Shown here piece after piece: positions 33,601 to 41,415 of a stretch of 64,000 nucleotides of DNA. The DNA is from Terriglobales bacterium. Lineage in GTDB: Bacteria > Acidobacteriota > Terriglobia > Terriglobales > Acidobacteriaceae. How positions within the stretch are numbered: position 1 is the stretch's first letter; each line of letters begins with the position of its first letter. The translations under genes were made by a program, and so were the position numbers. A model generated the notes under the pieces. It ran no database searches, was not told the origin of the DNA, and worked only from the letters and a program-made list of their open reading frames with translations. The stretch spans positions 41,912-105,911 of the forward strand of contig DATMXP010000053.1 in NCBI GenBank assembly GCA_035561515.1, written 5' to 3'.

Positions 33601-34473
33601 GGCAGGGTTTGTGACTATCAGTTCTCCGTCGAGGATAACGAAGGGCTGCTGTCGAACGTTTTTTACATTTGCATCGCGTGCGCGCTGACAGAACTCCGTC
33701 AGAGGTATGCAGAACGGCGCAAGCGAGGCGAAGTCGATTCCATGAACTCCCATCTCATCGAAAGTGATAATTGCGCGCCGACTAAGATCGAGAAGAGCTT
33801 GATCAGATATTGGCACCGAGACGGGAGCGGATTCGGCCTCCGAGTTGCCCGTTAGCCGCGAATAGCCCATGCGATCGGAAATAAGGTCCGACACTTTAAG
33901 AGCGACAAGGCAGTGCTCGCGTAGAACGTCCAAACTAGCGGGCCCTTTTCTCAAGGCGTCCAACATATCTTGCAGGTAGTAATCCGGGTTGCTCCAGTCT
34001 CCGGTGAAAACGCGATAATTCCCGGAGTCCGTCATGATGTTTGCAATCGCGATGTCCTCGGCAGGATCTTCTCGTCTTCGCAAAGCAGAGCGCTCAAGAA
34101 GTTGATTCAACCAGCGATCAAGGAGCTCGACGGTGACAAGATCTTTGCCGTTGCTGTGTATCGCGATAAGGTGCAGCAGGCACTCCAAGCGCACCAGGTG
34201 AATGCGATTTTCATGCAGAAGAGTGAGTCCAGCTACGGCGGCGAGGGCTGACTTGCGGTCACACAAAGCCAACTCCTTGACCAGTTCCGGAAGGGTTCCG
34301 CCGATCTGACTGAAGCCATGTTCCTCGACGGCGAGCGACTCCTCGTGCATTGCTTCCAAGAGGTCCCCAAACAACCGCTCAGGTTGCGTGCTGTTTAGAG
34401 GTGAGCCGTGGCACTTTTTGAACTTCTTGCCCGACCCGCAGGGGCATGGGTCGTTTCGACGGATTCTCGACAT
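30631..34473 (-). CDS. SEC-C zinc motif and PD-(D/E)xK nuclease protein, third gene of Gabija-like operon
   Basis: 1280 residues from the ATG at 34473 (12 bases after the helicase stop); the frame is open to 34545. It begins with a SEC-C zinc motif, 'RRNDPCPCGSGKKFKKCHG' (about 4-22). A long, unrecognised helical middle region of about 1100 residues follows. The C-terminus has a nuclease-like domain: 'RRGIEFNQAVADLFSEQDWN', then 'GDVDVLAWKKDVVCVCECK', with D1167/D1169 and E1182-x-K1184 as the PD-(D/E)xK core, then 'LLVTSK'. It belongs to the same operon as the OLD-type and UvrD-type genes. Standard Gabija has only two genes, so this could be an added effector or a regulator. I know no name for the whole protein. 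Confidence 0.7.
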   Translation of the reverse strand: MSRIRRNDPCPCGSGKKFKKCHGSPLNSTQPERLFGDLLEAMHEESLAVEEHGFSQIGGTLPELVKELALCDRKSALAAVAGLTLLHENRIHLVRLECLLHLIAIHSNGKDLVTVELLDRWLNQLLERSALRRREDPAEDIAIANIMTDSGNYRVFTGDWSNPDYYLQDMLDALRKGPASLDVLREHCLVALKVSDLISDRMGYSRLTGNSEAESAPVSVPISDQALLDLSRRAIITFDEMGVHGIDFASLAPFCIPLTEFCQRARDANVKNVRQQPFVILDGELIVTNPAALPMSIVMHILSEVRDLGLLRGLANSLHRVQGPRTLRELTRGISTGDFLTSLLPEQKEVLRPGVSQTAFRFDEDKFLHILFLHDDVNEIAQNGPSSVWSPPFRDMLDDFVIASCHRFLEEGRCRGGLTLVVIGGVWRGCAIALPTRLPPQCAIQVWSSADLDRLIVNEHRWKLLLWKMSMQRRALEELGVRVEAHSDANLYSMWTHHDFRLVPRDQGDGLFNLISYGPEFIFALRNEHRSGMDDHVIYRPDRATWERVRKVHTRSHFHEDSTRRTYAALCPVEKGVLGGAIETADRAWWVDCSTSASHPDRRRLVYDLWESALNWVEKVAPALDRQVPELGGQNVIFDLDVSQIVAHENWTPEGVQEIKATGSIPMRIAGRIISLRLPIGLLAMAYSAKNNAERLLVSAFVESALTLARVKDLESRAAQILASLALSDDDRFMHLIPAHDVRDYLRVFDNNLPELLHDDEIAFGTINTAQEAGLKVPSRIDAVESANSALNKLVDALWKRVHSRLGEIDRVNFIVKCLQNHERLLYEHDRWQRTARALFSLHKDRVDVLKATQAVQEKRDRTQIVDRILIEMAVCTSPLKDGRRASQADIDYLATQVLLLVATAAHSDAVRAGCTEPSMRISELGEFTFGDNFVNVMRPYIASHFERTHITAIKNYGELFSPRSEGTKTEEEVFGHEFVESFTEEFGINPSKLKELAGLLQESAIERRSLVVVEDADSFAKRLTGAGFTSAEVGEIRHNFLLKPREQWDSAPKPFRNKDWHPWRYRRRLSLMTRPIVEFGDRRLVYAPGFCEDSFRHTIMESFTGAFETEYFDTTRMKRYAGAANARRGIEFNQAVADLFSEQDWNVRLEVAMTELEAAENQAKGDVDVLAWKKDVVCVCECKELLFARNVSEVAEQLKRFRGAPGDDLDKHLRRTHFITSHPDKLLRITGIQNPRVVPLLVTSKVVPMQFVRTVATQVVSADQVTSDFLASLLGSRSK

Positions 34474-34484
34474 TGTCGTTGCCG

Positions 34485-36248
34485 CTACCGGGATGTATAC
34501 GCTGAAGCGAGAATGTAGTGACTCATTATCGGGCATGCAGGCCAAACTTGCTGCACCATCATGGTGTGCACCTTCGCGCGAGTGACGGCAACCATCAGAA
34601 TCTTTCGACTGCGCATATAGGGAGGCTTATCGTCACGCCACACAAGGTTTGACACGAGCGTGCGGCCATTGTGCCTATCTCTTCGAAGAACGATCACCCC
34701 ATCAAACTGCTTAGCCTTGGATTTATGAATCGTCATTACCTGGATTCCGTCGGGATCATCCACACCATCCAAAATGAGATCTTGTGCCAACGCGTTGTCA
34801 AGTACCTCTCGCGCTCGCCGGTAAGACGAAACCATCTCCCACACTGCGCTCAGCCCAGCGGCGATATGTTTTCCTCGTTTAAACGCAATCAAGTAGTCGA
34901 GATGTGTTGCAACGCCCTGAAACAGCGGTTCCCCAGAAGACCGCAAGCACGATTTCACGAATGTCCAGTCGCGCGATGGATCGCCAACGAATGAACTAGT
35001 CGTGAGGGTGCTCAACAGATTCGTAAGAACCTTCACAAGACCTGCCTTACTCACGTTTCCTGCCTGGCATTTTACTGCCCAGTCAAGTAGCTGTTTGGCA
35101 TCGGACTTCGATCCTGAGGCTTTTCTAAGGTTGTGCAATAACATCAATGCCTCTGCCAACTGCGACTCAAGCGGCATCGTTTCCTTGGGCTCGAGCAGGA
35201 AAGCAGCGAAACGCGCAGCCAACCGAGCCTCATCCTCATCGAACAACAGTTTGTGAGGAACTGGTTTCTTGCCAGCATTTAAGGCGGCAGAGACCTTGGC
35301 AGCCTCCGCCGCAGTTGGCACAAGGATCGCTATCGTCTTCGCCCAATCCTTCGTTTCCGCTCGAATCAGTCGGTGTAAGCACCCTAAAGCTTTTCGAAGC
35401 GTTGCTCCAAGGTCTGTTCCACGATTGAACGAAAGATTCGACACCCCTTTATATCCGCCAGGGCGGATGCGGCCAGCCATGATGTCTTGCCCAAATTCAG
35501 CAATCTGAGACCTCGGGCTTCGCATGTTTTGCGATCCTAGCTTTACCTCCAGAGGTTTTAGCGTAGCCTTGATCGCATCCATCCGCTCGGGCCCAATACC
35601 CGGCAGGTGGTCGAATATCTGTTGTTCGAGATCGGCAAGACAGATGACCTGAGTCAAGGGCGAAAGCATCTCAATGCATCGCCATGCATCGGGTCCTGTA
35701 TCTTGAGCCTCGTCGACGATTACAAGGGGGAACCGTTCGCCCACCAGCCGCGTTATCCAGGCGCTGCGCGCAAACAATTCCGCTGCCTTTGGGGCAAAGA
35801 GATCAAAAGCAATTAGCCCTTCGTTTAGAAAAAGCGTTTCCCGCTCGGCGAGCCAGGCATTCCACTGAGCGTTATCAGGATCGCTCTTGGTACCACCGTT
35901 TCGCACTCGCTCATCCTGGGGCATAAGGATCTTGATTGGCGACGGTGCGCCCAAAAGATAAGCGTGAGTCCTCAGCAAGTCCCAGAAAAAAGAATGAAAC
36001 GTCTGGACATTGAGGCGAGTTCGATGCTCTCGACGAGAAAGCTCCAGGCGTGCCACCTGCAAAATGCGCGCAACCGCTGTTCGAGAAAAGCTTAAGAACA
36101 GAACGGACTGACCCGGGTCAAGACCTGCATCGATCCGAACTAGCGCCTTTTTGAGAGCAATAGTCGTTTTGCCGCTGCCCGGGCCACCGGTAACAACCGC
36201 ATGCCCGTTACAGTCAAGCAGCTTCTTCCGCTCTGGACAAATATTCAC
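34485..36248 (-). CDS. UvrD-like superfamily 1 helicase, GajB-like
   Basis: A 587-residue SF1 helicase: Walker A 'GGPGSGKTT' (21-29), motif Ia 'FLSFSRTAVARIL', 'VQTFHSFFWDLLR', Walker B 'VIVDEAQD' (176-183), 'IQVMTIHKSKAKQFDGVIV' (motif V) and 'LMVAVTRAKVHTMMV' (motif VI). Size and pairing with an OLD-type ATPase match GajB of the Gabija system and the class 2 OLD operon layout. It probably senses DNA ends or ssDNA released in infection and activates the nuclease partner. The start is a GTG overlapping the OLD stop (GTGA). Confidence 0.85.
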   Translation of the reverse strand: MNICPERKKLLDCNGHAVVTGGPGSGKTTIALKKALVRIDAGLDPGQSVLFLSFSRTAVARILQVARLELSRREHRTRLNVQTFHSFFWDLLRTHAYLLGAPSPIKILMPQDERVRNGGTKSDPDNAQWNAWLAERETLFLNEGLIAFDLFAPKAAELFARSAWITRLVGERFPLVIVDEAQDTGPDAWRCIEMLSPLTQVICLADLEQQIFDHLPGIGPERMDAIKATLKPLEVKLGSQNMRSPRSQIAEFGQDIMAGRIRPGGYKGVSNLSFNRGTDLGATLRKALGCLHRLIRAETKDWAKTIAILVPTAAEAAKVSAALNAGKKPVPHKLLFDEDEARLAARFAAFLLEPKETMPLESQLAEALMLLHNLRKASGSKSDAKQLLDWAVKCQAGNVSKAGLVKVLTNLLSTLTTSSFVGDPSRDWTFVKSCLRSSGEPLFQGVATHLDYLIAFKRGKHIAAGLSAVWEMVSSYRRAREVLDNALAQDLILDGVDDPDGIQVMTIHKSKAKQFDGVIVLRRDRHNGRTLVSNLVWRDDKPPYMRSRKILMVAVTRAKVHTMMVQQVWPACPIMSHYILASAYTSR

Positions 36249-38155
36249 GCTTTTCCATTCACATCAACAGATGAAGTGGAATGTGAAGAATCGCCGTCCG
36301 CGGCAGCAGCCGGAACATCCGGTTGTGAGGACGGCGACGCGGCCGATTGTGGAGCAGCATTCGCGGAGCTGGTAGGAGGGGTTGCCGCGGTGATCGTAGG
36401 AATCGGGAAAAACGTATAGATGGACTTCAAGAATGCGACAGCCGTCTGTGGCAACTCATTGAGCTGACACTCTTCAATTAGAAGAGCCGCCCATCCTGCG
36501 CCTTTGGTTGACGAGAGAAGCTGCTGAACAAGTTTCTTCATCGCGTTGTCGTCGGTTGGAAGCGTCGCGGGAATACCGTAATGGCCCAAATCCACCCCAG
36601 CGGCTACGAGGGCGTCTACAAACAAACGCAATCGGCTGACAGCGATCTCCTGGGCGAGTAGCTGTTCGAAACCTTTGTATGCGTGTTCCACGTTGATGTC
36701 TAACACATCTGCGAATTTCTTTTTCTCATCTGGCGTCCTCTGTTTGAAATCGTAGAAGCCGAATGTTTTCAAGCCGAGTGCCTGAAAAAATCTCGCGAAC
36801 TTCGGTATTGTCCCGTCACTCTCCGCGTCAAATACCGTCACGCCAGCAAGATCGAGTGGGTTCAGTGTTGGATCATTCGCCTCGATGCAGCGCGCTAACA
36901 CAGGTAATGCATGGGATTCTGTTGTTCCTTCGACGAGAACGACGCCTTTGCCAAGCATGCACTCGGCGAGGCCACGGCGAGCATATCGCTTGTAGTCATT
37001 CTCCTTTAGTCCTGTTGCATCCGCGACACACATACATTGCAGGCTTCCGCCCGTACCACGCGTGAGCAAAAATGTATTCTCCGGAGTGAACCGCTCGATG
37101 ACGTAAGGGGAATGGGACGTGACGAATGCCTGCTTGGTATGGAGCAAGAGGTACTCTGCAATTCGACGCTGTGTGTGGGGCTGGACAGCGATCTCGGGTT
37201 CCTCCATCGCGAAGATAACCGACTCCGGTTTGAGTTCCGCGATGAACGAAAGCAGCGCCAGCACTAGAGTATTGAGGGTTCCGGTCCCGGCTTGCTGAAA
37301 TGGAACTTCTTCTTGGTCATCTCGCATCCCGAGGAAGAAAGACATCGTCTTGCGCAGATGTTCACGCGTGAGCTGGGTGACGTATAGCTTGGTCTTACGC
37401 CCCGGCTTACTGGCCGGAACGTAGCTCGCAAGCCGTTCCTCGATTGATTTCAACACAGGTTCCAGCTCGGCGGCGTCTTTTTCGATGTCGAGCGCGCGAA
37501 GCCGCTTGATGGCTTGCTCCCAGAGACCCGTCCGGATTTTCTGCAAGCGCAACAGCAGATCTAACAAAGATCCGCGCTCAAGACTTAGCGCACGCGAACC
37601 TGTGCGCAATGCGCGCAGGTACAGGAAACCAAAAAGCCGTTTGATCTCCCGTCGGACCGGATCTTTGCCATCCTCTGCATTATTTGGACTATGCACGTAC
37701 ACGGTCTCTGCCGTGAATTCATCCTCCTCCGGATCGTACTGAGCTACGGTCTCGAGTCTCAGACAAGGCACTGAGGTCCCGGGAGTTGCCGCCGCCACCT
37801 CACCTTGTGCCAACAGCCGTTTCTCCGCGGAATGCCAGAACTCCAGATGCCCGCTGCATCTCTTCAACACCTCAGCACTCAAGTCGATGAGAAGCACCTG
37901 CACGCGAATTGGGATCGGCAGCGGTTTGTCTTCGGGTGTAGCCGCCGGTTGGAGATATTTGCCGTTATAAAAATCGAATTCTTCGACTGGCGGGAACTTG
38001 TTCAAACGATCAGGCCCGAGGACAAGATCTAGTGCTTCGCATATTGTGCTCTTCCCGACGTTGTTGGGTCCCAGAAGGAGAGCGTGGCCATCAAATCTAA
38101 GGTCCGCCGACTGGATCCCTCTGAAGTTCTCGATCTTGAGTTGAACGACTTTCAA
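36245..38155 (-). CDS. OLD-family ATP-dependent nuclease with TOPRIM domain, GajA-like
   Basis: A 636-residue protein. The ABC-type ATPase has Walker A 'GPNNVGKST' (29-37) after 'VQLKIENFRGIQSADLRF', Walker B 'VIFAMEEPE' (313-321) and 'TSHSP' (346-350). A TOPRIM domain follows with 'VLVEGTTESHALPVLA' (EGxxE at 409-413) and 'VFDAESDG' (443-448). It is slightly longer than usual because of a low-complexity Ala/Ser/Thr tail of about 50 residues. With the next gene it forms a class 2 OLD / Gabija arrangement, in which this subunit nicks phage DNA. First gene of the operon read leftwards. Confidence 0.88.
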   Translation of the reverse strand: MKVVQLKIENFRGIQSADLRFDGHALLLGPNNVGKSTICEALDLVLGPDRLNKFPPVEEFDFYNGKYLQPAATPEDKPLPIPIRVQVLLIDLSAEVLKRCSGHLEFWHSAEKRLLAQGEVAAATPGTSVPCLRLETVAQYDPEEDEFTAETVYVHSPNNAEDGKDPVRREIKRLFGFLYLRALRTGSRALSLERGSLLDLLLRLQKIRTGLWEQAIKRLRALDIEKDAAELEPVLKSIEERLASYVPASKPGRKTKLYVTQLTREHLRKTMSFFLGMRDDQEEVPFQQAGTGTLNTLVLALLSFIAELKPESVIFAMEEPEIAVQPHTQRRIAEYLLLHTKQAFVTSHSPYVIERFTPENTFLLTRGTGGSLQCMCVADATGLKENDYKRYARRGLAECMLGKGVVLVEGTTESHALPVLARCIEANDPTLNPLDLAGVTVFDAESDGTIPKFARFFQALGLKTFGFYDFKQRTPDEKKKFADVLDINVEHAYKGFEQLLAQEIAVSRLRLFVDALVAAGVDLGHYGIPATLPTDDNAMKKLVQQLLSSTKGAGWAALLIEECQLNELPQTAVAFLKSIYTFFPIPTITAATPPTSSANAAPQSAASPSSQPDVPAAAADGDSSHSTSSVDVNGKA

Positions 38156-38793
38156 CAGAAACTCCTTCGAGGAAGTGTCGGCAGGTATCGTACTCCGCTA
38201 TGAAGGGATTTCGCGGTGATCACCCGCAAGTTGGACAAAAAAGGGGGGGAAGTGCCGAGTCGCCTTGAAGCAATGTGTCGGGATCAGCATGAAATGGGGG
38301 CTGTGCTCGTGGTGGAGGGGTACATGCACTAGCCTAAATCAATTTTTGCCTAGATCACTCGCTCGACAGGAAATGCGGGTTTTCGTGTGTGGTGTGTGTT
38401 GCAGGTGTGCCATAAGTGTGCCGCACGCCCTGATACAAAGTGCGATTTATGCGCTTTCTTGATACCGTTTGCGTTTGCTTCCGTGCGGGCTTGTTTCTGC
38501 GGCAAGTTGTTGATTCTAATTTGGCTGCCTCCCAGGGATTCGAACCCCGATATGCTGATCCAGAGTTAACATTTTTGTTGAGCGTCTTTATCGTCCCATT
38601 TAGGAGCAGCTCAACGAAGAGTTCACCTTGCGCGGCCCACAACTGGCACACTACCCTGCCCTGAACCCTAATAATAAGGATAGTTTCCGGCTGACCGGCA
38701 GTCCGCCGGAACGATTCCTTTCGATCGCCCACCATTTTTCCGGATCGGGCCCATCATTCGCACCCACGCAGAAACATCGCTCCAGGAACCATT
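38156..38793. other. Intergenic region with att-like tRNA fragment and direct repeats
   Basis: About 640 bases without a supported protein gene; the frames here are short and partly translate the tRNA fragment. Besides that fragment it contains close direct repeats of GTGTGCC (about 38405-38422, GTGTGCCATAAGTGTGCC), the kind of repeat that serves as integrase arm sites. It also contains an inverted repeat GTTGAGC/GCTCAAC (38577-38583 and 38609-38615). Confidence 0.45.
38522..38568 (-). other. 3' fragment of a tRNA-Gln gene, likely attachment-site scar
   Basis: On the minus strand the sequence reads from a Gln-type anticodon loop (CTCTGGA; anticodon CTG) through a T-arm (CGGGG TTCGAAT CCCTG, fully paired with one G-T) and an acceptor strand GGAGGCA with G and encoded CCA. 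The matching 5' half (TGCCTCC... and D-arm) is absent from the sequence to the right. Only the 3' half, from about the anticodon loop, is present, as left by a tyrosine integrase. Because the 3' side of the tRNA points left, the element that made this scar may extend to the right, or this may be a junction between two tandem elements. Confidence 0.6.
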
Positions 38794-39204
38794 TCAGGGA
38801 ACTTTCGTCCAGTCTTCGATCGCCAATTTAGGGGCCCGCCCCAATTCCCCCGTATGGTGAGTCACCAGCGTCAAGCCCAGGCTTCGCGCATGGGCTGCGA
38901 TGAAGAGATCATTGGCTCCGATCATAGTTCCCAATTTTTTCCAGTGAGATCGGATCTCGGCATAATGCGCAGCTGACGGGTCGGCGAAATCGAGAACCTC
39001 AACATAACTCAGGAAAGCATGCAGTGCTGCCTCGTCCTGCTTCCGCCGCGGAGATACTTCGACACCATAGAGCAATTCTGACTTCGTGACTACCGAGACG
39101 CACACATCGCTGACCGGCAGCTTTTCGAGGTGTTTGAGAAGTGCGTCATCGGAGCGTTTCATCACATAAGAACAGATATCGGTGTCCAGCATGTAGCGTC
39201 GCAT
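38794..39204 (-). CDS. vapC: VapC-type PIN-domain toxin
   Basis: A 136-residue PIN domain: the first acidic residues in 'YMLDTDICSYVMKR', Glu in 'VVTKSELLYGVE', Asp in 'MIGANDLFIAAHARSLGLTL' and the closing 'VTHHTGELGRAPKLAIEDW'. All four expected acidic residues for Mg2+-dependent RNase activity are present. The ATG overlaps the stop of vapB (TAATG), the usual antitoxin-toxin coupling. The pair would act as a stability or stress module on the island. Confidence 0.92.
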   Translation of the reverse strand: MRRYMLDTDICSYVMKRSDDALLKHLEKLPVSDVCVSVVTKSELLYGVEVSPRRKQDEAALHAFLSYVEVLDFADPSAAHYAEIRSHWKKLGTMIGANDLFIAAHARSLGLTLVTHHTGELGRAPKLAIEDWTKVP

Positions 39205-39431
39205 TACGCTTCCCGCTCCTGCACCGGCAGATCTTCCATCTCTTCCATGAAAGTCGCCGAAGCTACGGGCGCCTCGGCAAGGTAGGAAGTCCAGTCAAAC
39301 GGCCGTGGGGACAACACGACCTCGCTCCCCTCTTTACGAATGAATACCTCGTGTGTCCGGAACTGAAACTCTTTGGGGAGACGGACCGCTTGACTCCGGT
39401 TATTCATGAAAATCTTCGCTTTGCGTTGCAT
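39204..39431 (-). CDS. vapB: VapB-type antitoxin (AbrB/VagC fold)
   Basis: 75 residues from the ATG at 39431 (AAGGAG 6 bases upstream); the frame is open to 39461 but would run into the operator. The N-terminus 'KAKIFMNNRSQAVRLPKEFQ' is the typical VagC/AbrB swapped-hairpin DNA-binding motif. The C-terminus ('EEMEDLPVQEREA') is the acidic toxin-binding tail. It represses its own promoter together with VapC. Confidence 0.9.
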   Translation of the reverse strand: MQRKAKIFMNNRSQAVRLPKEFQFRTHEVFIRKEGSEVVLSPRPFDWTSYLAEAPVASATFMEEMEDLPVQEREA

Positions 39432-39666
39432 GGACGGCTCCTTTGGTCTTGCCATATACACTGGTATATGCCAAACCGGTAAGAAATCCCTCGGCAGCGA
39501 GCGAAATCAGCGCCCGGACGAGTCCCCCAATATCTGTCGGCGAGATGGTCTTTTCATCGACAAAGAGCACACCGCCATGGGAACGCTCTTCTTCTGCCCA
39601 GACCTTTAGCAAGGGAGGAATCGTCCCGCGGTCATAAGTGACGAAGGTCAACCGTTGCTCTGCACT
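39400..39666 (-). pseudogene. C-terminal remnant of a DUF5615 PIN-like protein
   Basis: After an in-frame stop at 39667-39669 the frame reads 'AEQRLTFVTYDRGTIPPLLK', then 'GGVLFVDEKTISPTDIGGLV'. This matches the C-terminal half of DUF5615/PIN-like proteins (the 'VTyDrgT' and 'GvllV' blocks). The N-terminal half with the first acidic residues is missing, so it is a dead gene next to vapB, whose start region it overlaps. Confidence 0.6.
39453..39470. promoter_or_regulatory. Inverted repeat upstream of vapBC, likely autoregulatory operator
   Basis: CATATAC-ACTG-GTATATG is a perfect 7-bp inverted repeat 21 bases before the vapB start. Such TATAC/GTATA repeats are typical VapB operator sites. Confidence 0.65.
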
Positions 39667-39696
39667 TCAGTTTGCCAGAGACTAGCGGTTGCCTAC

Positions 39697-41379
39697 TTAA
39701 TGGAGGCTCCGGATAAGTTCCGGCTCTGCGATTCCATCAGCCCTGGCGTCCGAGGCTCCATAATTAACCTTGGATTTTGAGTTGCGAAGCACTGCATTTC
39801 CACGGCCCATCAGGGTTGAGTAAGCCTCACGAACATCTAGTATGTGGCCCATTGCTGATAGTTCGTTCTGGGTTTTGCCGGGTATACGGGATTCGACACG
39901 GATATTACAGCCTTGATTGGGATGGACGGTGAACCGAGGTTCCTCCAATGCTTGCTGGATATTCATGTGGTAGTCGACGATGTTGGAGACGAATTGTACA
40001 TGCGCCAAGGGCTGGTTGGCTCCGCCCATAATTCCAAATCCGATGTGCTCGTCGCCTTTCTCCATGAAGGCAGGAATGATGGTGTGAAACGGTCTCTTAC
40101 GTGGAGCCAGTACATTGGGAGAAGAAGGGTCGAGAGAGAATAAGGCACCTCTGTCCTGAAGTACGAAGCCCATGCCGCGCACGGTGATCCCAGAACCAAA
40201 GGCGTCATAGTTGCTCTGAATCATCGAAACGATATTACCGTTGCGATCGACGACAGACAGATAGGTCGTGTCGCTGAACGGCTCGCCGTAAGGAACGCTG
40301 CAATTCGCACGGCTTGAGTCAATCAACTGCGCTCGCTTTTTGGCAAAGTCCTTCGAAGTCAATCCTGCGACTGGAACCTTTGCAAATCGCGGATCGGCAT
40401 TGTAGCGGTACAGGTCGGCATAAGCGAGCTTCATTGACTCGATTCGCTGATGCAGCTCAACCGGATCTGAGGGACCGTCCAGCGAGGCAGGGAGCGTCTC
40501 CAGGATGTTTAGCATTTCCAGAGCCGCCATACCTTGGCCGTTTGGAGGAAGTTCGTAAATGTGCCAGCCTCGATACGAAGTAGAGATGGGTTCCACCCAT
40601 TCGGGCTCAAAAGACGCGAGATCGTCAGCCGCCATTGATCCATTCAGAGTTCGAGAAGTGCTTAGAATTGCATTGGCGATGGGGCCCTTATAGAAGGCTT
40701 CGGCGCCTTCACGGGCAAGTACACGAAGAGTCGCGGCCAGATCGGGATTTCTGAATAGGTCTCCAACGTCCGGCACCTTCCCATTCGGCAGATAGACGCG
40801 CCGACTTTCGTCATCTTTATAAACTGTCTCTCGGTATTCGTTCCAGTACGCGTGCGCAATTTCTGGAACAGGAAAACCTGATTCGGAGTAAAAAATCGCG
40901 GGTTGAAGCAAGTCCTTCCACTGCAAGACTCCAAAGCGGTTGTGGAGCGCCTTCCATCCGGCAACTGCTCCGGGAACGGTGACGGAATCGATTCCGGAGA
41001 GAGGCGGAGTAGCTTTCCCTTTGGATCGCAAACGTTCAAGCGTGAGTTGTCGTGGAGCCCAACCGCTGGAGTTAAGACCGTATAGCTTGCCCGACTTGGC
41101 ATCCCAATAAAGCGCGAATAGGTCGCCACCGATGCCGTTCATCATAGGCTCGATTACTCCAAGCACGGCGTTGGCGGCAATGGCCGCGTCGATTGCCGAG
41201 CCACCACGGCGGAGTATCTCCGCACCCGCTTGCGAAGCTTGAATTTGACTGGTGGCTACGATGCCGTTCGGAGTAATGACCATGGAGCGCGCGGTGTTTC
41301 GGCCCTGCGCGAAGGAGAGGGGACCTGCGAACGTCACGAACAACAGGATGAGCAGAGCCAATTGTGGACGGGGAAGCAT
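39697..41379 (-). CDS. ggt: Gamma-glutamyltransferase (secreted)
   Basis: About 560 residues from the ATG at 41379 (AAGGAA 7 bases upstream). It has a signal peptide ('LALLILLFVTFAGPLSFAQG'), then the family start 'GIVATSQIQASQAGAEILRR' and 'GGSAIDAAIAANAVLGVIEP'. The autoprocessing site is 'SDTTYLSVVDRNGNIVSMIQ', where the Thr before YLS becomes the nucleophile of the small subunit. 'GGANQPLAHVQFVSNIVDYH' follows. It hydrolyses gamma-glutamyl bonds, e.g. glutathione, in the periplasm. It is transcribed downstream of an EamA transporter gene (36 bases). Confidence 0.93.
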   Translation of the reverse strand: MLPRPQLALLILLFVTFAGPLSFAQGRNTARSMVITPNGIVATSQIQASQAGAEILRRGGSAIDAAIAANAVLGVIEPMMNGIGGDLFALYWDAKSGKLYGLNSSGWAPRQLTLERLRSKGKATPPLSGIDSVTVPGAVAGWKALHNRFGVLQWKDLLQPAIFYSESGFPVPEIAHAYWNEYRETVYKDDESRRVYLPNGKVPDVGDLFRNPDLAATLRVLAREGAEAFYKGPIANAILSTSRTLNGSMAADDLASFEPEWVEPISTSYRGWHIYELPPNGQGMAALEMLNILETLPASLDGPSDPVELHQRIESMKLAYADLYRYNADPRFAKVPVAGLTSKDFAKKRAQLIDSSRANCSVPYGEPFSDTTYLSVVDRNGNIVSMIQSNYDAFGSGITVRGMGFVLQDRGALFSLDPSSPNVLAPRKRPFHTIIPAFMEKGDEHIGFGIMGGANQPLAHVQFVSNIVDYHMNIQQALEEPRFTVHPNQGCNIRVESRIPGKTQNELSAMGHILDVREAYSTLMGRGNAVLRNSKSKVNYGASDARADGIAEPELIRSLH

Positions 41380-41415
41380 CAGCACTTTCCTTAGTGTCGC
41401 GTTAGGGTACTGAGT

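Noticed and set aside
38400..38425. CRISPR-like direct repeats (GTGTGCC)
   Set aside because: Only two short copies, no regular spacers and no cas genes; integrase arm sites are a better explanation.
38355..38735. 126-residue minus-strand frame across the tRNA fragment
   Set aside because: Part of it is the translation of the tRNA 3' half (GSNPWEAA type) and the rest has no recognisable feature or ribosome site.
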